Positions 1-8,098 are shown, numbered from the stretch's first letter. The stretch is 64,000 nt of DNA from JAOABV01 sp039801465 (GCA_039801465.1 JBDRUT010000009.1:22696-86695); one strand, 5' to 3'. Made by a program: numbers and translations. The notes: generated by a model not told the origin, from the letters alone.

Positions 1-396
1 AATTAATTTTCGTTGAATCGATTTTTCTAAGATTAATTTGCAGTGTTCTTCAATATGGGCTGTTGTTAAAGTTGAATCTACTAATGTTGAAAGATATTCT
101 TTTCCGCCAACATTATCAAGCTCTTTCATTTTAGACAATTCTTCTGCTGTAGTCAGTAAATCCACTTGAGTATTTCGTTCAAAAAGATTGGTTATTGCTC
201 GAAAAATCTGACGGTGGGATTGGAGATAAAAATCACTTTCGGAAAGTAATTCCAAAGCCTTGACAACTGCATCTGGGTCTAAAAGCATCGCTCCCAATAC
301 CGCCTGCTCAACTTCTATTGATTGGGGTAATGCTTTCTGGATTTGACCCGCAACTGAAGTTAGGGTTGATTGTTTACTATTTTTGTTTTCTTTCAT
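1..396 (-). CDS. dnaB: Replicative DNA helicase DnaB, N-terminal part (cut by window edge)
   Basis: Translating the minus strand from the ATG at 394-396 gives 132 codons that stay open to the window edge. Residues 24-45 contain LPQSIEVEQAVLGAMLLD, the characteristic start of the DnaB N-terminal (primase-interacting) domain, followed by the helical core FYLQSHRQIFRAI and DLLTTAEELSKM. DnaB is the hexameric helicase that unwinds DNA ahead of the replisome. The RecA-like motor domain with the Walker motifs lies outside the window, so activity cannot be judged. A GAAAAG stretch sits about 8 nt before the ATG, and a TATAAT (minus strand) lies about 17 nt before the start, so this gene probably has a short leader. 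It lies downstream of rpoZ on the same strand, separated by about 320 bp. Confidence 0.9.
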   Translation of the reverse strand, partial: MKENKNSKQSTLTSVAGQIQKALPQSIEVEQAVLGAMLLDPDAVVKALELLSESDFYLQSHRQIFRAITNLFERNTQVDLLTTAEELSKMKELDNVGGKEYLSTLVDSTLTTAHIEEHCKLILEKSIQRKLI

Positions 397-713
397 TGCT
401 GTCTTTTCAATAAATTATATACAAAAGGTCTGAAGAAGTGCCACTGAAAACACCGAAGACACAGAAAAACAAGAGAAAAATCAGTGATTTGTTAGTGAAA
501 AACAACTTTCGCAGAGCTCTCATATACTGCATAAGTTTTTTTATATTCCATCATAGAGAATCATAGATTTTTCACCCATAAAATCAGAAAATAAACTTAT
601 TTCCGTCGGATAAAGAAATTTTCTCAAGATTTTAGTAATCATATTATCTCATTAAATCTTTAAAGATCTTTTAATTTGATTTACATATAATCTCGTTTTG
701 ATATTTAAAATTA
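397..713. repeat. Intergenic region with one copy of a dispersed degenerate repeat (438-505)
   Basis: No gene is visible between dnaB and rpoZ. Positions 438-505 carry a sequence of the form CCACTGAAAACACCGAAGAC, then ACAGAAAAACAAGAGAAAAA, then TCAGTGATTT. Related copies occur in other intergenic gaps at 42091-42165, 45301-45375, 58337-58400 and, inverted, at 19775-19835. The repeats are degenerate and have no coding potential. Confidence 0.6.
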
Positions 714-1067
714 TTAATCTTTCGACCGAAGAATTCTTTTTAAGCCCGCAATATAAGGATTCGTCTCCTCTTTTTCCGCAATTACTGCTTCATCAGTTAT
801 GGTAATCTGGGCGATGTTTTCAAGCTCAGGTTTTATTTTTTTTGATGATATAACTTTAATCGCGCGTCCTCGACGTTTCGATGTTTCTTGTATTGTTGAA
901 GTTTTTGTTGCAGTTAGATTATTATTCTCGGCTTCTGTGGGAGGAATTTTAACTGATGATGTTCTCTGCGCTTCCAAAATTTTTCGGGATTCCTTTGCTG
1001 CCTTAAGAACTGCCACATATTTATTAGGGAATTTTTTCCAAATTTCTTCTATTTCAACATATTTCAT
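714..1067 (-). CDS. rpoZ: RNA polymerase omega subunit (RpoZ-like)
   Basis: This 117-residue protein has the omega core near its N-terminus: NKYVAVLKAAKESRKI at residues 15-30 corresponds to the family pattern of an NKY-x2-V-x3-AK-x-AR helix. Omega helps assemble and stabilise the beta-prime subunit of RNA polymerase. The C-terminal two thirds is low in complexity and rich in Lys, Thr and Glu, unlike short classical omegas. Identification rests on the core motif and on position: it follows gmk by 20 bp, the common gmk-rpoZ order. The start is secure because AAGGAG lies 6 nt before the ATG (minus strand, 1065-1067). It is probably cotranscribed with yicC and gmk. A general hypothetical protein is the alternative if the motif match is fortuitous. 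Confidence 0.78.
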   Translation of the reverse strand: MKYVEIEEIWKKFPNKYVAVLKAAKESRKILEAQRTSSVKIPPTEAENNNLTATKTSTIQETSKRRGRAIKVISSKKIKPELENIAQITITDEAVIAEKEETNPYIAGLKRILRSKD

Positions 1068-1087
1068 ACTACTCCTTTCTTAAAAAC

Positions 1088-1690
1088 TCACAAAATTAGT
1101 TTTGACACTTTTAATCTTTCAGCCCGGATAATTGCTAAAAGGTCATCAATTGCTTGTTTTAAGTTTTTGTTAACTATTAAATAATCAAATTGTGGTATCA
1201 CTTTTATTTCTTTTTGCGCCGCTGCAAATCTTTTGTGTAGCTGTTCTGAATTAATTTTACCTCTATTTTTTAAACGCATCCACAATTCTTCCATTGATGG
1301 CGGTAAAATATAAATACTAACCGTATGTGGCCAAAACCGTTTTAGAGCTTTAACGCCTTTAATATCTAAGTCCATTATTACATCTTTTCCTTGTTGCAAT
1401 TTCTTCTGTATAGGTGCTTTCGGTGTGCCGTATTGGGCGTCATAAATTCGAGTATGTTCTAACAACTCACCGGATTTAAGAAGTTGATTAAATTCTCTAT
1501 CTGTAACAAAATAGTATTCTCGACCATTCCTTTCATTAGGTCGTTTTGGCCGAGTGGTAACTGATACTGAATACCAGATATTTTTGTCACGCTCTTTTGC
1601 TGCATAACATAAAGTAGTTTTTCCTGCGGCTGAAGGTGATGCTAAAACAAAGATAATCGATTTTCGCTTAATATTAAACACTTTACGCAT
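1088..1690 (-). CDS. gmk: Guanylate kinase
   Basis: Guanylate kinase phosphorylates GMP to GDP with ATP in the cytoplasm, feeding GTP and dGTP synthesis. The 200-residue length is typical. The GMP-binding segment is well preserved: VSVTTRPKRPNERNGREYYF at about residues 42-61, then GELLEHTRIYDAQYGTP. The lid-like region with RLKNRGK and the C-terminal DYLIVN are also present. The phosphate-binding loop is odd: it reads SPSAAGKTT (residues 18-26), where the usual enzyme has GPSGxGKST, so two loop glycines are replaced by Ser and Ala. The Lys and Thr that contact phosphate are kept. The gene sits between yicC and rpoZ with gaps of 26 and 20 bp, the conserved order in many bacteria. Confidence 0.93.
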   Translation of the reverse strand: MRKVFNIKRKSIIFVLASPSAAGKTTLCYAAKERDKNIWYSVSVTTRPKRPNERNGREYYFVTDREFNQLLKSGELLEHTRIYDAQYGTPKAPIQKKLQQGKDVIMDLDIKGVKALKRFWPHTVSIYILPPSMEELWMRLKNRGKINSEQLHKRFAAAQKEIKVIPQFDYLIVNKNLKQAIDDLLAIIRAERLKVSKLIL

Positions 1691-1716
1691 AATTATATTT
1701 AATTTTTGATTTCCAA

Positions 1717-2625
1717 TTATTCGACATTTCGAACTTGTTCTTTTAATGCATCAATTTCTTCTTTAATTGCGATACCATCTCGACTGATTGCAGTATCTCT
1801 TGCTTTGGCTAACATTGTTTCAGTCTCACGAAGCATCTCAGAAAGAATAAATTCCAATTTTCTTCCAACACTCTGCATACGTTTAGATTTTATCGCACGA
1901 ATAAATGCCTTGGTATGACTTAATAAACGAATACGTTCTTCCGTAATATCACTTTTAGTTAGAGGAAACAACTGGTTTTCAATGTCCTTGTTATTATCCG
2001 ATTGTATTGAACTTGTGCGTTCTTCAAGTATTTTTTCTTTAATTTCTTCCCGGACTATTTTAGTTCGTTTTTCAATGTCTTTCAACAATTTCAGGATATT
2101 ATTGATTCGCTTGATAAAGTCTCGATATAAAAAAGTACCTTCTTCTCGTTTCATCTTATTTAATGCGGTAAGGGCTTTGACCAAAGCACTCTTGGTCCGA
2201 GCCCAGAGCATTTCGTTTTTATTAACTTCAGTTGTTTTGGCTGGAACAACTATACCGGGAAACGATATGACCGTATTGACATTCAGCTCACCGGAAATAT
2301 TATAGTCTTCTTTTAGTTTTTTACTTATTCTAATTAAATTATTTAATAAATCTGTATCTAAGGTTAATAAACGGGGTTGATTACTATTTAATGTTTTTCC
2401 ATTATCAGACCCTTGGATTGTAACGGATAATTGTAATGTCCCACGAAAGACATTTTGTCGAACAATTTCGCGAACTTTATTTTCATAACCATCTAAAATT
2501 GGCGGTAACTTCATATTCAATTCTAAAAACCGATGATTACTTGAACGAATCTCCCATGTTATTTTTATACCGCGATGGGGAATACTCGCTTCTGCCCGGC
2601 CAACTCCAGTCATACTTCTAATCAT
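1717..2625 (-). CDS. yicC: YicC/YloC-family endoribonuclease
   Basis: The 302-residue protein starts MIRSMTGVGRAEA, the hallmark N-terminus of YicC/YloC proteins, followed by WEIRSSNHRFLELNMKLP. The C-terminal half carries the conserved GRKLEFILSEMLRETETMLAK and AISRDGIAIKEEIDALKEQVRNVE. YicC of Escherichia coli is an endoribonuclease involved in sRNA turnover and stationary-phase survival. The family role here is inferred from similarity alone. It is the first gene of a yicC-gmk-rpoZ cluster. The 80-bp gap to dtd upstream contains no clear promoter hexamers, only AGGAAA about 9 nt before the ATG. Confidence 0.92.
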   Translation of the reverse strand: MIRSMTGVGRAEASIPHRGIKITWEIRSSNHRFLELNMKLPPILDGYENKVREIVRQNVFRGTLQLSVTIQGSDNGKTLNSNQPRLLTLDTDLLNNLIRISKKLKEDYNISGELNVNTVISFPGIVVPAKTTEVNKNEMLWARTKSALVKALTALNKMKREEGTFLYRDFIKRINNILKLLKDIEKRTKIVREEIKEKILEERTSSIQSDNNKDIENQLFPLTKSDITEERIRLLSHTKAFIRAIKSKRMQSVGRKLEFILSEMLRETETMLAKARDTAISRDGIAIKEEIDALKEQVRNVE

Positions 2626-2707
2626 AGTTTAAGTTTCCTAATTATTGTTAAATATATTCAATAACACATTAATAAAATCACATGCTAAAGTTAATTTCTG
2701 AAGCAAA

Positions 2708-3145
2708 TTATACTTCAAGAATAATAGTCACTGGACCATAATTATTTAATATTACATTCATCTTTGCACCAAATATGCCACTCTTTGTTTTACACCCCAA
2801 ATATTGTAGTTCAGCAATAAAACGTTCGTATAATTGTCGGGCTGAATCCCAAGACATAGCTTCAGTAAACGAAGGACGGTTACCGGAAGAACAATCCGCA
2901 TAAAGTGTAAATTGTGATACTACCAGAATCTCGCCCTTGATTTGCATTAGGGATAAATTCATTTTACCTTGTTCATCTTCAAAAATTCTCAAATTGCTAA
3001 TTTTTTTTGCTAATTCGGAACATTTCAATTCATTATCTAATTTATGAATTCCTAAAAAACAGACCAAACCACTATTAATTTTCGCAACTTCTTTATCATC
3101 AACAACTACCGATGCAGTTTTTACCCGCTGAAGCAAAGCCCTCAT
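2708..3145 (-). CDS. dtd: D-aminoacyl-tRNA deacylase
   Basis: DTD hydrolyses D-amino acids (and glycine wrongly attached to tRNA-Ala) from tRNA. The 145-residue protein matches the family length and has both signature motifs: SQFTLYAD at residues 77-84 and the Gly-cisPro motif in NYGPVT at 135-140, which enforces chirality at the dimer interface. It begins MRALLQRVKTASV as usual. It lies between yicC and the DJ-1-like gene on the same strand with short gaps (82 and 52 bp), so a shared transcript is possible. Confidence 0.95.
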   Translation of the reverse strand: MRALLQRVKTASVVVDDKEVAKINSGLVCFLGIHKLDNELKCSELAKKISNLRIFEDEQGKMNLSLMQIKGEILVVSQFTLYADCSSGNRPSFTEAMSWDSARQLYERFIAELQYLGCKTKSGIFGAKMNVILNNYGPVTIILEV

Positions 3146-3197
3146 TATAATATTTATTTTCTACGCCACATAGAATACTGAAGTGAATTTTCTACCA

Positions 3198-3815
3198 TTA
3201 AGGTTTTATTTTCGCTATACTTTTTGCAATTGCTTGAGCAAACTTTGTTGCAGCATTTGGACCCGAAGCAGTTATAATATTGTCTGAGACGACCACATCA
3301 GCTTTTACATAGGTTACTCCATATTTTTTAAACTCACTAATCGTAAACCGGTCTTGATAGACTGTTGCTTTTTTATCTTTCAATATGCCAGCGCGAGCAA
3401 ATGTTATTGGTGCAATACAAATTGCTGCTGCAATTTTATTAGGTTTCGATGCAAAATGTCTTACTAATTGGTGTACATTCTGGTCATCCCAATAAATTGA
3501 TGCTCCGGTACCGCCAACTAATATCAAACCATCATAATTTAATGTGTCGATTTCTTTGATTGTAAGTTGCGGTTTTAAGGCTAATCCCAGCATTCCTGTT
3601 GCAAGTGTTGTATCACGAGATGCAACATTTACTTTATGTCCCAACTTCGTTAAAAATTCGTAAGGAATTCGAAACTCCTCATCCCGAAATGCCCGGGGTG
3701 CGATAATCATAATAAATCTTTTGCCGTCTCTAACTTTCAGAGAATCCGTCTCTCCGTAAAGAAAATTGGCTAACAATAACAAACCACCAAAAATTAAATA
3801 TAATACCTTATTCAC
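3198..3815 (-). CDS. Secreted DJ-1/PfpI-family protein
   Basis: About 205 residues. A hydrophobic N-terminal segment (VLYLIFGGLLLLANFLYG) looks like a signal peptide, so the mature protein is probably periplasmic. The rest is a DJ-1/PfpI Rossmann-like domain: FIMIIAPRAFRDEEFRIPYEFL with the conserved acidic residue, DGLILVGGTGA, and the nucleophile elbow AAICIAPITFARAGIL containing the reactive Cys. Members include glyoxalase/deglycase, chaperone and peptidase-like proteins, so the reaction cannot be assigned. I prefer the GTG at 3813-3815: GAGG lies 8 nt upstream, whereas the longer GTG at 3822-3824 overlaps that site. An inverted repeat with arms ATACGAC/GTCGTAT at 3880-3907 lies about 65 bp upstream. 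Confidence 0.85.
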   Translation of the reverse strand: MNKVLYLIFGGLLLLANFLYGETDSLKVRDGKRFIMIIAPRAFRDEEFRIPYEFLTKLGHKVNVASRDTTLATGMLGLALKPQLTIKEIDTLNYDGLILVGGTGASIYWDDQNVHQLVRHFASKPNKIAAAICIAPITFARAGILKDKKATVYQDRFTISEFKKYGVTYVKADVVVSDNIITASGPNAATKFAQAIAKSIAKIKP

Positions 3816-4326
3816 ATTAATCACCTCGAATAGACGAAATTAAAAAATATCAAAGCGGTTTGTAAAATGGTAACAAATCATACGACATAACGATTCATCA
3901 GTCGTATAATTTGCTATCACTTTATTTCGCTTTATAATAAATTATATTAAAAAATTACCAATGTGTCAATTATTAAATGCAATGAACCAGAAAAATTGTT
4001 ATTGTAGACCATAGAAAAGAACTATAAATATTTGGTGCTTTCATTTTATTTAATAAATTAATAGACTGCATTGCTTTATGTCTTAATTGCAAACAAAGAG
4101 TTATCAATTGAGAGTCAAAAATGTGTTATTAAATGAAAATCTAATTATACTAATAGCAAAGACAAGTATCCGCGATAATCTTATTGTTAGTATCAATAAA
4201 TCCTGCGGTAATTAATTGGAAGCAAAATTGATATTGCAAAGAACTTTAATGTTAATCTTTTCTGAATCCATTTTACATTTTGAGAGTCTAATTATATGAT
4301 GTAAAGTTTTATTAGATATTAAGATT

Positions 4327-4473
4327 TTTGAGGTCCCGAAACAGAGGGAGACCCAGATGAGATTAAGATTCATAAAACTAAATTTTTATGGTAAAAATAA
4401 GACCACTGAGCCAGGGTTTAGAATCCAAACCCAGCAGAATCTGGGTCGTATTGCTTTTGTGGAGGACCTCAAA
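4327..4473. ncRNA. Candidate structured RNA or palindromic element with nested long-range stems
   Basis: TTTGAGGTCC at 4327-4336 is perfectly complementary to GGACCTCAAA at 4464-4473. Inside it, GACCCAGAT at 4350-4358 is perfectly complementary to ATCTGGGTC at 4439-4447. The enclosed loop holds two further hairpins: ATTTTT/AAAAAT around 4382-4398, and GGGTTT/AAACCC around 4415-4433, the latter able to compete with ACCCAG/CTGGGT. The nesting suggests either a structured RNA or a MITE-like inverted element. It does not match SRP RNA, RNase P RNA or tmRNA signatures I know. Confidence 0.4.
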
Positions 4474-4608
4474 TCATAACTATTTACATTTAGCCAATCA
4501 ACAAACATTCCCAAATTACAATTTACTAAAAAGAAACAATAACACATCCCACAAATTTATTCTTTTCATTCATAATTTTATTATGAAACAAAGATTTTAT
4601 ATTAATAG

Positions 4609-4671
4609 CCACAGATTGAACAGGATTTTTCCAGGTTCATTAATAATCTGGCTAAGTCATTCAATCTGTGG
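4609..4671. repeat. Inverted repeat with CCACAGATTGAA arms
   Basis: The 12-bp arms CCACAGATTGAA (4609-4620) and TTCAATCTGTGG (4660-4671) are perfect complements. A second inner stem, CCAGGTT with AATCTGG, pairs with one G-U. The CACAGATT wording resembles short dispersed intergenic repeats found in many bacterial genomes. No function can be assigned. Confidence 0.6.
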
Positions 4672-4795
4672 ATTCAAATCCTACCTAAAATCCAAAACTG
4701 GTAGTATCATTGGAGAGGGCATAAATGTCAACATACATGGCATATGCCTCTTTCGTGATTGTGGCGGAGGACGGTAGGTGAAGGAGGTGATGATT

Positions 4796-5170
4796 ATGTC
4801 TACTCGCCCTGCCTCTAGAAGATTAGACAAATGGGATAACTTCCTTTCAGGTGATGTCCTATCAGTCGCAGTCGGAAATTACAAACCTAAAATGCGCGAG
4901 CAATTATCTAATATCTTTCCTGAACTGGAAAACCTTGAGAATGAGATAAAACTAATTCTTGCTGAAGCCGGTACACCATCAATGCTGAATACCTATTATC
5001 TTAATTTTGGACGCGAAGTATATCGTTATGCGAAAAGATATTCTGGTGTCCAATTACTCAAAGAGGTTGATGTCTTAGTTAACAAATGGCATGCTCGTTC
5101 ATTAGATAAAGACATCTTAGAGCGTATTCGTAATACTGTCTTCACCTTAACTGCACCCGCTCAGAATTAA
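4796..5170 (+). CDS. Small protein related to the C-terminal domain of the island's HTH regulator
   Basis: This 124-residue protein is not a family I recognise by name, but its second half resembles the C-terminal domain of the HTH protein at 11005-11664. Both share the pattern N-x-YY/FY-x3-F-x-RE-x-YR-x2-K-x-Y, then W-x-AR-x-L and a final amphipathic helix. It has no HTH of its own, so it may be a stand-alone partner or antagonist that dimerises with the regulator; that role is inference. The start is the ATG at 4796, not the GTG at 4778, because AAGGAGGTGA lies at 4781-4790 with ideal spacing. It is convergent with the methyltransferase gene and ends 70 bp from it, with a shared stem-loop between. 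Confidence 0.75.
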   Translation: MSTRPASRRLDKWDNFLSGDVLSVAVGNYKPKMREQLSNIFPELENLENEIKLILAEAGTPSMLNTYYLNFGREVYRYAKRYSGVQLLKEVDVLVNKWHARSLDKDILERIRNTVFTLTAPAQN

Positions 5171-5190
5171 TTCTTAGGGTGATGGCCGGT

Positions 5191-5229
5191 CTGCAGGAGT
5201 TGGTGACGCTACCTAGCCAATTCCTGTAG
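5191..5229. terminator. Stem-loop between convergent genes
   Basis: CTGCAGGAGTTGG at 5191-5203 pairs over 13 bp with CCAATTCCTGTAG at 5217-5229, with two G-U pairs, around a 13-nt loop. It lies between the convergent ends of the 4796 gene and the methyltransferase gene. No clear T-run follows on either strand, so it may act as a bidirectional but weak terminator or simply protect the 3' ends. Confidence 0.5.
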
Positions 5230-5240
5230 AAATTACTTAA

Positions 5241-7001
5241 TTATATCTCTTTATCAACAACTACTTCTTCACCAAGCATATCAACAATTTTGACAGCAAC
5301 TCTGGTTTTTTTCTCTGGTATGTCAATTTCATATTTGCCCTGCACTAAATCATTCTTTTTTTCTGGCACATCTGAATAGACAATATGGAATGTTTTGCCA
5401 TCATAATTCGTATCAATCAATACGCAGTCAATCATACTTCTAAAATCAGGAATTTTTACCTTAAACAAAGTTTGGTCGATATTAAGTCGCTCAATAATAG
5501 TTGGCGATATAAATTCTTTGATTTCAATTATCGCTTTATTGCCTTGTCTTGTTATATCAACTTTTGCTTCAGCCGGTTTATGGATTAAGAAATTACCGTA
5601 TTTTTTATCTGTTTTTAACTCAATTACTGATATTTTATTTACTGAATGTCGTCTATTCCAGTCTTCTATCCAAGGGTCAACTGCTAATTCTTTACCAAGA
5701 CAAACAATAGTAATATCTCTATCTTCTTCAGGTCTTTTCTTTAATTCATCTTGAATTAGTTGTAAATCAAGTAGTGTTAACGGATGGTTAAAGTCAATAA
5801 TTTTAACAAGATTTTTGCCAAAAGTGCCGTCAAAGAAACTATCAGTTCTGGTTCTTTGAATGCCGATATGCTGGACGGCAAGTTCAATTGCTTCGGTTTG
5901 CAAGATCTTCAAATCATAATTATTAACTTTATAGATTGCAAAAGATGAATACTGAGTTGCATTATTAGCGACCTGCTCATTGATTATTTTTTGTAATCTT
6001 GAACTGGTAAGTTGTATTGCCCCTTTGTTTATATCACATCCAATCCAACGCCTGCCAAGTTTTTGTGCAACCGCAGCAGTTGTCCCTGAACCAATAAAAC
6101 AATCAAGAACAATGTCATTTTCGTTAGATGATGCTTTGATGATACGTTCAAGAAGAGCTTCTGGCTTTTGCGTTTGAAAACCTAGTCGTTCTGCTGCGTC
6201 TTGCCTTGGAATATCTATGTCTGTCCAATAATCTGGACACCATTTAAATCTATACCATTTATCTTGAGATTCGTCGTAGAATTCTTCGACGCCATCTCGC
6301 ATCATTCTATGTTTTAAATATTTTTTTATTTTAATTGGATTAAATTTAAAATTTTCTTTATTCTTTGTGTAAAAAAAGATAACCGCATGTTTTTTAGGGA
6401 ATCCCTTTTCAGGAATGCCACCAGTTTCATAACACCATATAATTTCATTAACTAAATTCTCATGTCCAAAAACCTCATCCATCAACAACTTTACATAATG
6501 CCCTACATGCCAATCCAAGTGAACATATATGCTGCCTGTTTCGCTAAGCAATTCTTTTAATAGCATCAATCTTTCATACATAAATTGTAAGTATGTATCA
6601 TTATTCCATATATCAAAATACATCGTTTGCTGTAAAATAGATGCATCATCTTCTTCAATGCGGCCTAAATTCTTTAGCCCGCGCAGTTCAACTTTTCTTA
6701 CATAATCCGCACCGCTTTTAAATGGCGGGTCGATATAAATTAAGTCAATCTTACCTCTAAATCCGAGTTCAAGTAGCGTTGCTAAAACATCTTTATTATC
6801 ACCATGAAATAAAAGGTTCTGCCAGTTGTCTTTTAGGTTATCATAAGTAGGAGTTTCAATAATTCTGCCTGTTTTTGATGGGTCAAATACTTCAATAAGT
6901 TGAGCAGGAAATCCTTTTACATAATCCAACGGTCGTTTGCCAACCCAATTAAGCATTGGCCGACCCTTTACTGGAGAAATCTTTATTCTATTTTCTGGCA
7001 T
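5241..7001 (-). CDS. Type III-like DNA N6-adenine methyltransferase (Mod), beta class
   Basis: From the ATG at 6999-7001 the protein has 586 residues. The catalytic motif IV DPPF is at residues 91-94 in LIYIDPPF, and the SAM-binding motif I FIGSG is at 302-306 in VLDCFIGSGTTAA. The order IV before I is that of beta-class amino-methyltransferases such as type III Mod proteins. QTQKPEALL (276-284) matches the motif X region. The C-terminal third (400-586) is unlike the core and may contribute to target recognition or subunit contact. The reading frame is open 40 codons further upstream, but that would overlap the preceding gene by about 110 bp, so I choose the shorter start 10 bp after that gene's stop. 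It is the last gene of the restriction operon. Usual type III order is mod before res, so this arrangement is reversed. Confidence 0.88.
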   Translation of the reverse strand: MPENRIKISPVKGRPMLNWVGKRPLDYVKGFPAQLIEVFDPSKTGRIIETPTYDNLKDNWQNLLFHGDNKDVLATLLELGFRGKIDLIYIDPPFKSGADYVRKVELRGLKNLGRIEEDDASILQQTMYFDIWNNDTYLQFMYERLMLLKELLSETGSIYVHLDWHVGHYVKLLMDEVFGHENLVNEIIWCYETGGIPEKGFPKKHAVIFFYTKNKENFKFNPIKIKKYLKHRMMRDGVEEFYDESQDKWYRFKWCPDYWTDIDIPRQDAAERLGFQTQKPEALLERIIKASSNENDIVLDCFIGSGTTAAVAQKLGRRWIGCDINKGAIQLTSSRLQKIINEQVANNATQYSSFAIYKVNNYDLKILQTEAIELAVQHIGIQRTRTDSFFDGTFGKNLVKIIDFNHPLTLLDLQLIQDELKKRPEEDRDITIVCLGKELAVDPWIEDWNRRHSVNKISVIELKTDKKYGNFLIHKPAEAKVDITRQGNKAIIEIKEFISPTIIERLNIDQTLFKVKIPDFRSMIDCVLIDTNYDGKTFHIVYSDVPEKKNDLVQGKYEIDIPEKKTRVAVKIVDMLGEEVVVDKEI

Positions 7002-7011
7002 AATTGATTTT

Positions 7012-8082
7012 CTAATTAAATTTTTCAAACGCGTAACAAATACCCTCGATTTTTCTATTATCATCTGTATAAAAATAAAATTTACTCGCTCCATTAATTT
7101 GTTTGCCAATTTGTTCTTCACGTAATTTTAATGCAACTGCTTCTGCTAGGCTTATATTTATATTTCCTCTTCCTGTAACAAAAACTATATCGCATCCTGC
7201 TTTTAATTTATCTTTGGCTACTTCAAAATGTGGCATATATGATAACTCTTTTGCAAGTTCTTTTCTTGCGATCAAGACAACATTAACTTTGATGTGTTTT
7301 GATGTGAAATATAAAGGCGGTAATTCACCTTTAGATTCTTCATATTCTTTTTTATTTGCTATATTTGCTATAAACTCAATATATTTTTCAATATCATCTT
7401 GTATTTCTGCGGATGGAGTTTTTCTTTCATATATCCATTTGTTAGAGTAAAAAGCAAGGGATGATAATAAAATTGAAGATAATAATCCATTTTTTTCTAT
7501 AGATTCTAATTTTTCATTATACTTTAATATATCCTTGTTTTTCTCTAATGCGGGTTTATAATATTTATCGATAAAAATCCGGTAATGTTTATCACTACGT
7601 TTTCTTAACATGGATATTGCGACACAATATTTACATGCTTCATACAAAGATGGATCTAAATAAATTTGACTTTCAGGCATAAATGATTTATCTAGATACA
7701 GAAGAAGTGCATCAACAAAATTTTCACAAAGTTCTAATCTATCTCCCAATCTTATAATAATTTCGTTTTCATTTATTATAACTTCCTTCGACTTCTTCAA
7801 CGTCCATTCAATCTTTAAATTTTTTGGTAGTATACCTAATCCAAATGATTCTTTATTTATACTTAATATTTCTTCATTAACAAAACCTTGTATCTCTTTT
7901 TCTATTAATTTCCTTTTTTTCCAAGAAAATACAAATGGTATCAATTTAATTAGATAATATAATATCTTTTGTGCATATTCAGGATGGTCAGGACACCATT
8001 TCAAAATGAACCACGAAATAGGTATTCCTAGAACACCTAAGATCCTCAATATCCAATCAAAAACTTTCACAATATCAGTCAT
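7012..8082 (-). CDS. Unknown membrane-anchored protein inside the restriction operon
   Basis: A 356-residue protein that I do not recognise. Residues 11-27 (WILRILGVLGIPISWFI) form one probable membrane segment, and a second hydrophobic stretch lies near residues 40-53. The rest is a soluble, Lys/Glu-rich region with predicted helices, several Cys (for example in EACKYCVA) and a C-terminal segment with CDIVFVTGRGNINIS that has the look of a Rossmann-type strand and glycine turn. It sits between the Cys-rich small gene (16 bp gap) and the methyltransferase (10 bp gap), in the same direction, so it is very likely cotranscribed. Its placement suggests an accessory or effector role in defence, but no motif proves that. 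No Shine-Dalgarno sequence is visible before the ATG. Confidence 0.8.
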   Translation of the reverse strand: MTDIVKVFDWILRILGVLGIPISWFILKWCPDHPEYAQKILYYLIKLIPFVFSWKKRKLIEKEIQGFVNEEILSINKESFGLGILPKNLKIEWTLKKSKEVIINENEIIIRLGDRLELCENFVDALLLYLDKSFMPESQIYLDPSLYEACKYCVAISMLRKRSDKHYRIFIDKYYKPALEKNKDILKYNEKLESIEKNGLLSSILLSSLAFYSNKWIYERKTPSAEIQDDIEKYIEFIANIANKKEYEESKGELPPLYFTSKHIKVNVVLIARKELAKELSYMPHFEVAKDKLKAGCDIVFVTGRGNINISLAEAVALKLREEQIGKQINGASKFYFYTDDNRKIEGICYAFEKFN

Positions 8083-8098
8083 GTATATTATTTTTTTG

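Larger units (their letters stand above)
3816..4795. other. Gene-free region with several inverted repeats
   Basis: Nearly 1 kb lies between the divergent DJ-1-like gene and the small plus-strand gene at 4796. No credible coding sequence is seen; the reading frame open at 4388-4777 has no ribosome site and runs across palindromic DNA. It contains a 7-bp inverted repeat (3880-3886 with 3901-3907), a large nested palindrome (4327-4473), a CCACAGATTGAA inverted repeat (4609-4671) and an imperfect hairpin around 4713-4752 just before the ribosome site of the next gene. Confidence 0.6.

Noticed and set aside
799..1083. Plus-strand frame opposite rpoZ
   Set aside because: Shadow of the rpoZ coding strand; no ribosome site and no protein features.
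4327..4473. SRP RNA, RNase P RNA or 6S RNA identity for the nested-stem element
   Set aside because: The GGAAGCAG-type SRP tip and RNase P core motifs are missing, and a long bubble-type 6S fold is not clearly formed; left as unknown.
4388..4777. Open frame of 129 codons on the plus strand
   Set aside because: No ribosome site, crosses palindromic repeats, composition unlike real genes, and the true gene starts at 4796 with a strong site.
7002..7121. Forty-codon N-terminal extension of the methyltransferase
   Set aside because: It would overlap the upstream gene by about 110 bp; the ATG at 7001 lies 10 bp after that gene's stop and starts a typical Mod N-terminus.
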